Origin: an uncultured Gammaproteobacteria bacterium
GTDB lineage: Bacteria; Pseudomonadota; Gammaproteobacteria; Pseudomonadales; Pseudohongiellaceae
NCBI GenBank assembly: GCA_913058135.1
Contig: CAJXPR010000033.1
Location: 1 to 32,303 of the forward strand
Direction: 5' to 3'
Length of the DNA stretch: 32,303 nucleotides
Positions within the stretch are counted from its first letter, which is position 1. Each line of letters begins with the position of its first letter. The notes below the pieces were generated by a model. It was given only the letters and a program-made list of their open reading frames with translations, searched no databases and was not told where the DNA came from. The translations under genes and the position numbers were made by a program. Positions 6,063-13,703 of this stretch are shown one piece after another.

Positions 6063-6321
6063 AGATTTTGACAAGAAGTTCGACCAGGGCAAAAAAGACA
6101 TCATTAATGATCTTGATCTATCCACGGCGCGTCGCGCAAACCAGGATCAGAAGCGTATCAACGTCGACTTCCCTTCATGGGTAGTAGAGTCATTGGATCG
6201 TGAGGCGGCGCGTATTGGTGTTACTCGGCAATCTATTATAAAGGTCTGGCTGGTTGAGCGTTTAAAGGCAGAAGCTGCTAACAAACCGCTGAATGACGAT
6301 GCCGCGGGCGGTGCGCATTAG
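6052..6321 (+). CDS. brnA: Cassette 7: BrnA/CopG-type antitoxin
   Basis: An 89-residue antitoxin partner of BrnT. The ribbon-helix-helix region is QKRINVDFPSWVVESLDREA followed by RIGVTRQSIIKVWLVERL. The N-terminal half is charged and probably wraps the toxin. The last fifteen or so codons (AANKPLNDDAAGGAH) are encoded by the attC site itself, which begins at 6276. Recombination at this attC would therefore leave the coding region intact only because the cut is at the downstream core (6328). This makes the antitoxin tail a product of recombination-site sequence. Confidence 0.9.
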   Translation: MKAKDFDKKFDQGKKDIINDLDLSTARRANQDQKRINVDFPSWVVESLDREAARIGVTRQSIIKVWLVERLKAEAANKPLNDDAAGGAH

Positions 6322-6334
6322 CGGAGCGTTAGGT
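6276..6334 (+). other. attC site of cassette 7, overlapping the antitoxin gene
   Basis: GCTGCTAAC (6274-6282) is the exact 9-bp complement of the cassette start GTTAGCAGC (5736-5744). The core R' is GTTAGGT (6328-6334). At about 59 bp it is near the lower limit for attC sites. CCGC/GCGG arms lie inside. Confidence 0.78.
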
Positions 6335-6365
6335 GCAAAGTAGTCTAGAGCAAGGAAGATACAGC

Positions 6366-7187
6366 GTGGAAATGTCGAAGTACAAGGCCGACGAAATTGA
6401 GGCGTTCTATAGCAAGGACGCTGCTCCCGAATGGCGCAGAATGGTTAAGACTCCTGAGGAAGAGGTAAAGCTGCAAGTACACAGCCACTACCTCAAATCT
6501 TATCTCAACCTTGGTATGGATGTTCTTGAGGTGGGCGCTGGTCCAGGTAGGTTTACACAGACCTTGCATGAGCTTGGCTGCCGCATTCTCGTGAGTGACA
6601 TCTCCATGGTGCAATTGGAAGCAAACCGGGAGAATGCGAAAAATCTCGGATTTTACGAATCCGTAACCGATTGGGTTAAGGCTGACGTAACGAACCTGAA
6701 GCCTTTCTCATCTGACAGCTTTAACGCCATAGTCGCCTATGGTGGGCCCCTGAGTTATGTGTTTGATCAGGCAGAGCGATCGCTTCTTGAGTGTCACAGG
6801 GTGCTAAGATCAGGCGGTCTGGTGATCGCTAGTGTCATGTCTCTCTGGGGTACTTTACATCGGTTCTTCCCTAACATTAGTTCACGAGATTTCTCCGAAC
6901 TGATCAAGACTGGTGACGTCACTCCTGAGACCGAGCCATATACAGGCCACTATTTCCACATGTATAGAGCCGAGGAACTCCGGTGTGTACTTGAAGCCAC
7001 CGGATTTGAGGTAACTGGCATGTCGGCTTCGAATAGTCTGTCGTCTACACATATCGACACCCTCGAGAACATCCGACAAGATCCAGAGAAGTGGAGGGAG
7101 CTGATTGGAATGGAAATAGAGGCCTGCGCGTCGCCCGGACTAGTGGAATCAGGCACTCACATTATCGTTGTCGCACGCAAACGATGA
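6366..7187 (+). CDS. Cassette 8: class I SAM-dependent methyltransferase
   Basis: A methyltransferase of about 273 residues, unrelated in detail to the one at 3900. Motif I is VLEVGAGPGRFTQTLHELGC with the acidic strand-2 end ILVSDIS. The strand-4 region is FNAIVAYGGPLSYV and the following helix carries ECHRVLRSGGLVIAS, typical of Methyltransf_11/25 enzymes. The C-terminal part (FHMYRAEELRCVLEATGF) matches the usual final strand and helix. GGAAG at 6354 is well spaced for a GTG start at 6366; ATG 6372 is the alternative. A longer frame reaching GTG 6333 would begin inside the attC core. Substrate unknown. Confidence 0.85.
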   Translation: MEMSKYKADEIEAFYSKDAAPEWRRMVKTPEEEVKLQVHSHYLKSYLNLGMDVLEVGAGPGRFTQTLHELGCRILVSDISMVQLEANRENAKNLGFYESVTDWVKADVTNLKPFSSDSFNAIVAYGGPLSYVFDQAERSLLECHRVLRSGGLVIASVMSLWGTLHRFFPNISSRDFSELIKTGDVTPETEPYTGHYFHMYRAEELRCVLEATGFEVTGMSASNSLSSTHIDTLENIRQDPEKWRELIGMEIEACASPGLVESGTHIIVVARKR

Positions 7188-7194
7188 GAAATGC

Positions 7195-7273
7195 ACCTAA
7201 CCAATCAATGAACTTCGCGCCTTTGGCGCCGGACGCAGCAAGCTGCGCCGCGCCGGTACCTATGGCGTTATGT
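7195..7273 (+). other. attC site of cassette 8
   Basis: GCACCTAAC (7193-7201) is the exact complement of the cassette start GTTAGGTGC (6328-6336). R'' ACCTAAC fits RYYYAAC fully and the core R' is GTTATGT (7267-7273). The interior GCGCC-TTT-GGCGC arm resembles the sites at 4641 and 5238. Confidence 0.82.
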
Positions 7274-7299
7274 GTCCGAGTTGACATTGGAGCAGAGTC

Positions 7300-7614
7300 A
7301 TGGGTGTGATCGTTATCGTCGGATATAGACCGAAGCCTGGAAAGGAAAAAGAGCTTGATGCATTGATGCAAACACATGTGGAAAGGCTCAGGAATGAGGG
7401 GTTAGCGACTGATCGAGACTCGGTTCTGATGAGGGCAGAAGACGGGACGGTTGTTGAAGTGTTTGAGTGGGTTTCGCAAGAGGCAATTGACACGGCTCAC
7501 TCGAATTCCAAGGTATTGGAAATGTGGCAAGAATATTCTGAGGTCTCCGAATATGTGCCGATAGGCGAGTTGCCGGAGGCCAGCCAGCTTTTTGCGCAAT
7601 TCGCAAGCTTCTAG
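7300..7614 (+). CDS. Cassette 9: ABM-like dimeric alpha/beta-barrel protein
   Basis: A 104-residue protein that fits the antibiotic biosynthesis monooxygenase (ABM)/dimeric alpha-beta barrel fold. It begins with a strand VIVIVGYRPKPGKEKELDALM, continues with a helix to VERLRNEGL, then a strand with EDGTVVEVFEWVSQEAIDTAH, a typical ABM pattern. Such proteins include small oxygenases, heme-degrading enzymes and stress proteins; no catalytic residues can be named. It starts 27 bases after the attC core. Its own attC R'' box, which should resemble the complement of GTTATGTGT, is missing downstream, where a transposase remnant is found instead. Confidence 0.72.
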   Translation: MGVIVIVGYRPKPGKEKELDALMQTHVERLRNEGLATDRDSVLMRAEDGTVVEVFEWVSQEAIDTAHSNSKVLEMWQEYSEVSEYVPIGELPEASQLFAQFASF

Positions 7615-7617
7615 CCA

Positions 7618-7668
7618 AGAAGAACGTGGCAGTACACCAACGAGTTCAAGGCAAAAGCGGTTGAAGAT
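7618..7668 (+). pseudogene. IS3-type transposase OrfA N-terminal remnant
   Basis: One frame reads RRTWQYTNEFKAKAVED from 7618, which matches the start of IS3-family OrfA proteins (basic residues, then YTxEFKxxAV). Only about 17 codons survive and no helix-turn-helix follows. It lies exactly where the attC end of cassette 9 should be, so an insertion followed by deletion is the likely cause. The short length limits certainty. Confidence 0.45.
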
Positions 7669-7681
7669 CACAATTTCCCGT

Positions 7682-7752
7682 TGCCAACTTTTGTGCAAAG
7701 AGCCGCACAAAGATGCCATTACGAATTTTTTCCGGTTAGTCGAACGTTAGGT
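7682..7752 (+). other. Degenerate attC between cassettes 9 and 10
   Basis: The core R' GTTAGGT (7746-7752) is intact. The left half is not: no box complementary to the start of cassette 9 is found. A TTTGTGC/GCACAAA hairpin (7690-7707) is the only strong structure. I read this as the surviving right part of an attC after the left part was lost. Confidence 0.4.
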
Positions 7753-7756
7753 GGAT

Positions 7757-8083
7757 ATGATGACAACTGCGACCTCATTGATGGCGAAAGACAACGGGCT
7801 GTACCTGGAAACATCCGCGGACGCATTGGATGTAATAGGCAGCGGTCTGCAGGGCTGCGTTTTCACGGAGTCCGACATTTGTCCGGACTTTTTTGATTTG
7901 CGAAATGGCACCGCAGGAGATGTATTTCAAAAGTTCGTCAACTACAAATTCAAGGCTGCTTTCGTCATTCCAAACAGGCACAACCTTGGCGAGCGCGTGA
8001 CCGAGCTAATAAGGGACCACAAAAGACATACCTCGATACGGTTCTTCGAGAGCGTCGAAGACGCCGTGGCATGGCTTCAATAA
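7757..8083 (+). CDS. Cassette 10: DUF4180 protein
   Basis: A protein of about 108 residues matching DUF4180. The conserved core CPDFFDLRNGTAGDVFQKFVNYKFKAAFVI (in part: DFFDLRNGTAG and QKFVNYKFKAAFVI) is characteristic, and the C-terminus ends in the usual FFESVEDAVAWL. The function of DUF4180 is not established. ATG 7757 and 7760 both lie just after the attC core, and a GTG at 7751 is possible. No R'' box complementary to GTTAGGTGG exists after the stop. This is therefore the end of the recognisable array, and this cassette can no longer be excised. Confidence 0.82.
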   Translation: MMTTATSLMAKDNGLYLETSADALDVIGSGLQGCVFTESDICPDFFDLRNGTAGDVFQKFVNYKFKAAFVIPNRHNLGERVTELIRDHKRHTSIRFFESVEDAVAWLQ

Positions 8084-8124
8084 AGTATCTATCGTGGTAT
8101 CGACTCCGGCCCGTGAAAGTAAGA

Positions 8125-9075
8125 TCAACAAGTGACGAATTCGCATATTTCCCGGGTCAGCTCAGCGTCGTGACCAAGCCAGATGTGTCCGCCGTCGGGA
8201 AAGACAACCAAGCGCGTGTCAGGTATCCGGTTGTCCAGTAGCCGCGCAGTTTCAGCCGTGCCGAAGAGATCGTCTTCACACGACACGATCAGCGTCGGCA
8301 CGGCTATATTTTCGAAAGCTGTTGTCGAGGGCGTTCCGGCCCAGAAACCGTCGCTGCGCAAACCGTCAGTCTTGCGGCTGATCGGCATCAAGCCTTCGCG
8401 GATCAGGTCGGCCCGGAGGCTTTCTTCGGGAGTAACTCTGGCCAGTAGGTTCGGATCGGTTGCCAGCAGTGTGCGCAGCAGCGTCTGCGAGGCGAATGTT
8501 GCGAACGACCAGAACCAGACATCCGAACTCAGCACGCGCTCGACCAAAGCACTCTGTAATGCGCTGAATTCCACCGGGTCGCGGCCCGTCAGGTTCGATG
8601 CGGGCACGATGAGGACAAGATGCGAACAGCGCTCCGGATGGCGCAGTGCAAACTCGGCTGCTGTGAGCGCCCCCGCCGAGCCCCCCGCAACGGCGATCCG
8701 ACCGATATCGAGATAGTCGAGTAATTCCACGAGCACATCCGCCTGGTGCGCAGGTGAGGCATCCTCGGGGAACGCGCTGCGCAGGTAACCGAAGCGCGAC
8801 GGCGCAACGATCTGGAAGCCCGCTTCAAGAAGACCATGGGCAAAGAGCAGCCCCTGATCGAACCCGCCGCCCGTTCCATGGATCATCATAAGCGGCGGCC
8901 CGTGCCCCGCAATTGCGTACTCTAACGCCCCTGCGCTTGTCTCAATGACAGTGCTGCGCCGAACGATGCGGGCTTCTGCTGCCGCCATCGTGGCTCGATA
9001 GGCGCCCGTACCCCAAGCCCCCGCCGCAAGCGCGAAGCCACCAAGACCGGTCAACAAAGTGCGCCTGGAGATCAT
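8125..9075 (-). CDS. Tat-exported alpha/beta hydrolase
   Basis: A 316-residue alpha/beta-hydrolase. The N-terminus MISRRTLLTGLGGFALAAGAW has the twin-arginine motif S-R-R-T-L-L and a hydrophobic stretch, so export by Tat is likely. The oxyanion-hole HGTGGG is at 66-71, the nucleophile elbow GGSAG has Ser133, the acid is probably in the SCEDDLFG segment near 267, and the catalytic His is in DGGHIWLGH near 296. The substrate is unknown; homologues include haloperoxidase-like esterases. It converges on the integron's last cassette with 41 bases between and no visible terminator. Its GC-rich style differs from the AT-rich cassettes. Confidence 0.88.
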   Translation of the reverse strand: MISRRTLLTGLGGFALAAGAWGTGAYRATMAAAEARIVRRSTVIETSAGALEYAIAGHGPPLMMIHGTGGGFDQGLLFAHGLLEAGFQIVAPSRFGYLRSAFPEDASPAHQADVLVELLDYLDIGRIAVAGGSAGALTAAEFALRHPERCSHLVLIVPASNLTGRDPVEFSALQSALVERVLSSDVWFWSFATFASQTLLRTLLATDPNLLARVTPEESLRADLIREGLMPISRKTDGLRSDGFWAGTPSTTAFENIAVPTLIVSCEDDLFGTAETARLLDNRIPDTRLVVFPDGGHIWLGHDAELTREICEFVTC

Positions 9076-9307
9076 CGCACAGCGTCGATCGCCGGCGACC
9101 AGGTGGCGAGGAAAAGCGTAATTATGAGAAATACGAAGATCCCGGAGGTCGGAATTGAGAGCTGTACTGGTGGCTGTGGATCAATTTGCACGAGGGGAAG
9201 CTCCGGGAGACAGACTTCCAAAAATGTTATTCTGGCACATTGAGCGGGAGTATTGCTGATTTGGATCAACGGACGCGTGGCTGCAACAGCCTTAGGCGAG
9301 GGTGTAC

Positions 9308-9523
9308 ATGAATAAATTCAATCCCAGAAAATTGCTCAATAGTAAATGGACAGCTGTTAAGCCAGTTAAAAAAGAGAAGCACTTTCTCGTAACGAAGCTT
9401 GAATTCGATGAAGGTAGCGATGTCCGTCGCTGCTTGATGGAGGCAGTTCTTTCCAATCGATCGGAGCTGATAGACTGGAAAGAACTGGAAAACGAAGATA
9501 ACTGGGTTCAAGGTTGGAAATGA
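9308..9523 (+). CDS. TIGR02450 family small Trp-rich protein
   Basis: A 71-residue protein with the TIGR02450 signature: NPRKLLNSKWTAVKPVKKEKHFLVTKLEFDE (in part: LLNSKWTAV and KEKHFLVTKLEFDE), then CLMEAVLSNR, IDWKELENEDNW and a terminal QGWK. Four tryptophans are conserved in position. Function unknown; the family occurs widely in proteobacteria as a stand-alone small gene. ATG 9308 is chosen over GTG 9302 because homologues begin at MN. Confidence 0.85.
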   Translation: MNKFNPRKLLNSKWTAVKPVKKEKHFLVTKLEFDEGSDVRRCLMEAVLSNRSELIDWKELENEDNWVQGWK

Positions 9524-9542
9524 AATCGTAGCGCCCTGCGCT

Positions 9543-10370
9543 CTAGAAGACGTAAATAAATCCGACGCCTATCTCGCCTTCAAAATTGCTACGAGCGATC
9601 GGGCTATCCTGAACCTCGCTGCTGAAGAGCTCATAAAGCACTTCGCCAAAAATCTGCCAGTTCTCGTTGATGTAATTGCGGTACGTGTAATTCAGGCCAA
9701 TCGAACGGAACCCCGAGCTCAGATTAGTCTGATTCAGTCCCGATGCAGCTGACTGCCGTGCATTGATGCCAAAGTCTCGATTGGCACGCTCGCTGTCGTG
9801 AAACACCGCAACGACCCCAAGTTCTGAACCGGTTCCGTCGCTCTGATTGCCGAAACGGCGTCCTGCGCCGAACAGACCAAGCGTGCCGTTGTCACCGGTT
9901 ACCACCCGACCATCCAGCCAGTAACGCCAGTTGGCATCAAAAGCACGACGCGCCTGCAGCACGAACTCAGTGCCCTCTTCCGTATTGCCGAGTCCATCCA
10001 GTCGGCCATCGTCGGAATCACCTTCTTCCCGCCCTTCTTCGAAAGCTACAGTGGCCTCGAATAGCCATGTATCAGAACGCAGTCCCCGCCACCCCAGTGC
10101 TTCACCTGCCCAGTAGAAAATGTTATCGCCTCTGCGCCATTGCACTGCGCCAGCAGGCTGGGCTTCCAAACCGAATTCATCCGAGCCTTCATAGGCAGTC
10201 TCGTATTCAACACCCAGGCCCAGCCCGAAGGCCCAGCCATCATCACCTCTGGTGAAGTCGTCGAGCGAGGGTAAAGGCACCAACGCCGTTTTTTCTTCCT
10301 GTGCCAATGCTGTTTGCACGAAGGAAGCTTGTACTAAAACTGCCAGCAGTAAACCTGTAACCTTTTTCAA
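9543..10370 (-). CDS. MipA/OmpV family outer-membrane protein
   Basis: A 275-residue beta-barrel protein of the MipA/OmpV family. Residues 1-23 are a signal peptide (MKKVTGLLLAVLVQASFVQTALAQ). The mature part alternates hydrophobic and polar residues, contains the family-typical FGLGLGVEYETAYEGSDEF near the start, and ends in a Phe (FEGEIGVGFIYVF), the barrel-assembly signal. In Escherichia coli MipA is a scaffold between murein enzymes, while in others it is a porin-like or antibiotic-uptake protein; which applies here is unknown. It converges with the Trp-rich gene, 19 bases apart. The 251 bases upstream (10371-10621) hold only the regulatory space of this gene and the next; no other gene is seen there. 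Confidence 0.88.
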   Translation of the reverse strand: MKKVTGLLLAVLVQASFVQTALAQEEKTALVPLPSLDDFTRGDDGWAFGLGLGVEYETAYEGSDEFGLEAQPAGAVQWRRGDNIFYWAGEALGWRGLRSDTWLFEATVAFEEGREEGDSDDGRLDGLGNTEEGTEFVLQARRAFDANWRYWLDGRVVTGDNGTLGLFGAGRRFGNQSDGTGSELGVVAVFHDSERANRDFGINARQSAASGLNQTNLSSGFRSIGLNYTYRNYINENWQIFGEVLYELFSSEVQDSPIARSNFEGEIGVGFIYVF

Positions 10371-10621
10371 TTAGATTCCGCTCCGGTATGTGTTGGTATA
10401 TAGTGATTTTGCTTATTGGTCTGATAATACGTAAAGCCTGTGTGAACAGATCAGACAATGAACCTTGCGCCGGGCAAGCGCTGATCCGCCAGGCAAAGCG
10501 GCTGGAGTCGAGGTTGCTATCTCGTGGTGGCATGAGCGATGATCACTTTTCGTGGTAGTAAATAGTGAACGGTGAACGCTATGGACCTGCATTACACACT
10601 CAAGGATAAGGAGCTTCCAGT

Positions 10622-10960
10622 ATGTTGATAAAATTTACCAGTGAGCAGACTGCTGGTTTTGTCATGCTCGAAGATGCTGCCGATCAACTGTTAACCGCCA
10701 TGGGCCATGGTGGCAGCACGGAAGGGGCGGTCAGCGGTGAAGCACTGGCCCGTGCATTGGATAGCCTGAACTCAGCCATTGCGCGTGCACAGGAAGAACC
10801 GGCCGACGATGCCTTGCAGGACACCGACGACGATGACGATGAGGATGAGGAAGGCGGTGAACCTGAAGCGGTCGCTCTGCCCGCCCGAGCTGCGCCGTTG
10901 ATGGAAATGCTGCGGCGCGCGAAAGCGGCTGGCGGTTACGTAATGTGGCGCCCGAACTGA
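10622..10960 (+). CDS. DUF1840 protein
   Basis: A 112-residue DUF1840 protein. It begins MLIKFTSEQTAGFVMLEDAADQLLTAMGH, in which FKS/FTS-x-x-T-x-x-VxML is the family mark, has an acidic linker of consecutive Asp and Glu around residues 65-80, and ends with PLMEMLRRAKAAGGYVMW. The family has no known function and occurs mainly in beta- and gammaproteobacteria. AAGGAG lies ten bases before the ATG. It is probably co-transcribed with the DsbA-like gene, which starts ten bases after its stop. Confidence 0.87.
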   Translation: MLIKFTSEQTAGFVMLEDAADQLLTAMGHGGSTEGAVSGEALARALDSLNSAIARAQEEPADDALQDTDDDDDEDEEGGEPEAVALPARAAPLMEMLRRAKAAGGYVMWRPN

Positions 10961-10970
10961 AGGATCCCCC

Positions 10971-11612
10971 ATGACCAATATGCAGATAGACATTGTTTCC
11001 GACATCGCCTGCCCCTGGTGTGCGATTGGTTATGCCCGCCTGCAGCGCGCCATGCAGCAATTGGCGCCGGACTATGAGTTCACGGTGCGGTGGCATGCGT
11101 TTGAGCTTAACCCGACTCACGATGGCCAGGGCGAACCCATCCTGCCGGCGCTGGCCAAAAAGTATGGCCGCAACGAGGACGAGATGCGCGATGCCCAGGC
11201 CAACATGATGTCGATTGCCAAAGAGCTGGGCATCAACTTTGAGAAACTGCAGGAGCGCCTGACCGCCAATACCTTTGATGCTCACCGCCTGGTCAAATGG
11301 GCTGATGAACACGGTAAGCAGACCGAGATGAAACAGGCCCTGTTCGAAGCCTATTTCGGCAAGGCGCAGGATGTCTCTGACTCCAGCGTGCTGATCAGCT
11401 GTGTCGAACGGGTGGGGCTGGACGCCGATGCAGCCCGGCAGGTACTGGCATCTGACCAGTACACCAAGGCGGTGCGGGACGACGAAGCCAAATACCAGCA
11501 GGCCGGCGTCTCCTCCGTGCCTGCCTTCATCGTCAACAACAAATACCTGATCTCCGGCGCGCAGGACCCCGAGGTGCTGGTGAAGGCGTTTCAGGATATT
11601 GCTGCGGCGTAA
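10971..11612 (+). CDS. DsbA/FrnE-family thiol oxidoreductase
   Basis: A 213-residue DsbA-fold protein of the FrnE/2-hydroxychromene-2-carboxylate isomerase group. The active site CPWC (Cys14 and Cys17) follows the N-terminal strand IDIVSDIA, with a helical insertion from about 60 to 130 and a cis-Pro loop SVPAFIVNNKYLISGAQ near 175. No signal peptide is present, so it acts in the cytoplasm. FrnE-like proteins are tied to oxidative-stress tolerance and polyketide dimerisation. AAGGA lies six bases before the ATG. It converges with arsH. Confidence 0.9.
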   Translation: MTNMQIDIVSDIACPWCAIGYARLQRAMQQLAPDYEFTVRWHAFELNPTHDGQGEPILPALAKKYGRNEDEMRDAQANMMSIAKELGINFEKLQERLTANTFDAHRLVKWADEHGKQTEMKQALFEAYFGKAQDVSDSSVLISCVERVGLDADAARQVLASDQYTKAVRDDEAKYQQAGVSSVPAFIVNNKYLISGAQDPEVLVKAFQDIAAA

Positions 11613-11677
11613 CGCAGGGCCAAGGCGCAGCTGCGACCGTGGAGGCGCTATGCCTAACGGGTTGCCCGACCCGGCTG

Positions 11678-12412
11678 TTATATCCGGGCGACCACGTCCT
11701 GTTCGGCGGACACTGGCAAATCCGCCGCCTTGCGCTCTGAATACCGGTTGACCAGCGCCTGACTGTGCGGCCGCAGCAACAAGGTAAAGCGGATCAGTTC
11801 CTCCATTACATCCACGATGCGTTCATAGTAGGGCGAGGCACGCATGCGGCCGTTGTCATCAAACTCCTGGTAGGCCTTGGCAACGCTGGACTGGTTGGGG
11901 ATGGTGAACATGCGCATCCAGCGTCCAAGCAGACGCAGGGTGTTAACCGAGTTGAAGGACTGCGAGCCGCCGCTGACCTGCATCACCGCCAGGGTGCGGC
12001 CCTGGGTCGGACGCACGGCGCCCATGCTCAGCGGCAGATGATCGATCTGGGTTTTCATCACGCCGGTGATCTGTCCGTGACGTTCGGGACTACACCACAC
12101 TTGCCCTTCCGACCAGATGGCGAGTTCGCGCAATTCCTGCACGGCCGGGTGCGCATCGCCTGCCACCTGATCGGGTAATGGCAGATCGGAAGGATCAAAT
12201 ATTTTCACATCCGCGCCCAGAAAGCGCAGGATGCGCGCGGCTTCTTCGGTGGCCAGCCGCGAGAATGAACGCTCGCGCAGGGAGCCATACAACAGCAGGA
12301 TGCGCGGCGGATGCGGCAGACAGGCGTGCTGCAGGGCGTCGGCTTTTTTCTGCAGGTAGCGGGTATCCAGTGCCGGCAAATGATCGGGCTCTGGCAGTGT
12401 TCTGACTCTCAT
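11678..12412 (-). CDS. arsH: ArsH-type NADPH-dependent FMN reductase
   Basis: A 244-residue flavoprotein of the ArsH family. The FMN-binding phosphate loop is [10 protein letters not shown] (43-52), followed by [10 protein letters not shown] and the [20 protein letters not shown] block diagnostic for ArsH. In characterised bacteria ArsH oxidises toxic trivalent organoarsenicals such as methylarsenite to pentavalent forms and reduces quinones or metals as a side activity. It is the last gene of a likely padR-MFS-arsH operon, 39 bases after the MFS gene. No arsR, arsB or arsC is in the window, so the physiological inducer may not be arsenite. Confidence 0.92.
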   Translation of the reverse strand: MRVRTLPEPDHLPALDTRYLQKKADALQHACLPHPPRILLLYGSLRERSFSRLATEEAARILRFLGADVKIFDPSDLPLPDQVAGDAHPAVQELRELAIWSEGQVWCSPERHGQITGVMKTQIDHLPLSMGAVRPTQGRTLAVMQVSGGSQSFNSVNTLRLLGRWMRMFTIPNQSSVAKAYQEFDDNGRMRASPYYERIVDVMEELIRFTLLLRPHSQALVNRYSERKAADLPVSAEQDVVARI

Positions 12413-12451
12413 GCAAATGACTCCTTTATCAACAGGGTGCTTGTGTAATCG

Positions 12452-13651
12452 TTAACGGGCGGTCGTCGGGGCGGGCGCCGACGCAACTGGCCTGATGAAC
12501 ATCAGCGCGGCAAACGCCAGGCAACCCAGCGCTGCCGACAGCAGCAGCGCATGGATGCCAAAATCATCAATCAGCACGGCAAATACCACCGGGGCAAATG
12601 CCTGGCTGGCGCGCGCCGGCATCATTAGCCAGCCCTGCCGCAGGCCGTAGTCCTGAGGCCCGAATATGGCCAGCGGCAAGGTGCCTTTGGCGATGGTCAG
12701 GATGCCGTTGCCGGCACCGTGCAAGACTGTGAACACGACGGCCAGCGGCGAAATAAACGCCAGCGGTGAATTAAAAGCCAGTAAGCACACGACACCCACT
12801 GGATGCGTCATCGACGCCATGCGGGCGGACAGTAGGGGGTGAAAACGCTGCAGCAGCGAGTATTCCAGAAAGCGGGCGCCGACCTGCGCGGGCCCGACCA
12901 GGCCGGCGATCAGTACGGCGGTAGCCAGCGGCAGACCGGTTTCCTGCAACAGCCTGGGCAGGTGCGCGGCCATGGCGGTGCTGGTGAACCAGGTGACGGC
13001 AAACACAAAGGCCAGCAGCGCCATGGTCAGCCTGCCGTTGGCAGGCGGCTGAAGCGTGTCATCGGTGGCGATTACCCGGGACTTTTTCAGCCGCGGCAAC
13101 ATGAAGCGGTTCAGTGGCAAGCCCAGCAGAATATGTGCGCTGGCCCAGACCAGACAGGCGCCGCGCCAGCCCAGCGCACTTTCCAGTCCCGCTGTTATCG
13201 GCCAGCAGACGGTGCTGGCAAAACCTGCGATCAGGGTAATGCCGGTGATGGCATTGCGGGCGTTGCTACCGTAGATACCGGCCAGGGTCGAGAATGCCGA
13301 CTCGTAAAGGCCCATGGCCATGCCCACCCCGATGATCAGCCATGCCAGCCATAAGGTGACCGGCCCGATCGCCTGGCTGAGCAGCACCAGACCCAGGGCA
13401 AATATCACACTGGAGGCGACCAGCACCGGACGCCCGCCGCGGTGGTCGATACGGCGACCAATCATCGGTCCGAGCACTGCTGACAGCACCAGCGCCAGGG
13501 AAAATGCGCCGAACACATTGCCACTGCTGATGCCCAGATCTTCGGCGATCGGGTTGGCGAGAATCGCTGGCAGGTAATAGGTCGACCCCCAGCCCAGCGT
13601 CTGCGCCAGGCCCAGCGACAATACAATCGGTAAACGCTTGGGTTCCGACAC
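12452..13651 (-). CDS. MFS efflux transporter
   Basis: A 399-residue major facilitator with about twelve membrane segments. The loop GRRIDHRGGRPVL between helices 2 and 3 is the MFS motif A variant. The first half carries QTLGWGSTYYLPAI and the glycine-rich GVGMAMGLYESAFSTLAGIYG in helix 5, a pattern seen in bacterial drug or metabolite exporters. Its place between a PadR-type regulator and arsH suggests export of the compound acted on by ArsH. It is not clearly ArsJ, ArsP or ArsB, so the substrate is left open. The upstream gap to padR is 52 bases. Confidence 0.88.
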   Translation of the reverse strand: MSEPKRLPIVLSLGLAQTLGWGSTYYLPAILANPIAEDLGISSGNVFGAFSLALVLSAVLGPMIGRRIDHRGGRPVLVASSVIFALGLVLLSQAIGPVTLWLAWLIIGVGMAMGLYESAFSTLAGIYGSNARNAITGITLIAGFASTVCWPITAGLESALGWRGACLVWASAHILLGLPLNRFMLPRLKKSRVIATDDTLQPPANGRLTMALLAFVFAVTWFTSTAMAAHLPRLLQETGLPLATAVLIAGLVGPAQVGARFLEYSLLQRFHPLLSARMASMTHPVGVVCLLAFNSPLAFISPLAVVFTVLHGAGNGILTIAKGTLPLAIFGPQDYGLRQGWLMMPARASQAFAPVVFAVLIDDFGIHALLLSAALGCLAFAALMFIRPVASAPAPTTAR

Positions 13652-13703
13652 TTACCTTCTCCCTCTAGGCATCGATCTACGAGGTATGTTCATAAAAAAA
13701 CGC

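Noticed and set aside
9072-9269. A 65-codon minus-strand frame overlapping the hydrolase start by ATGA, with a membrane-like segment near its end
   Set aside because: It starts with a weak TTG and no ribosome site, and the first 40 residues look non-coding. It could be a remnant of a membrane protein gene, but there is too little to call it.
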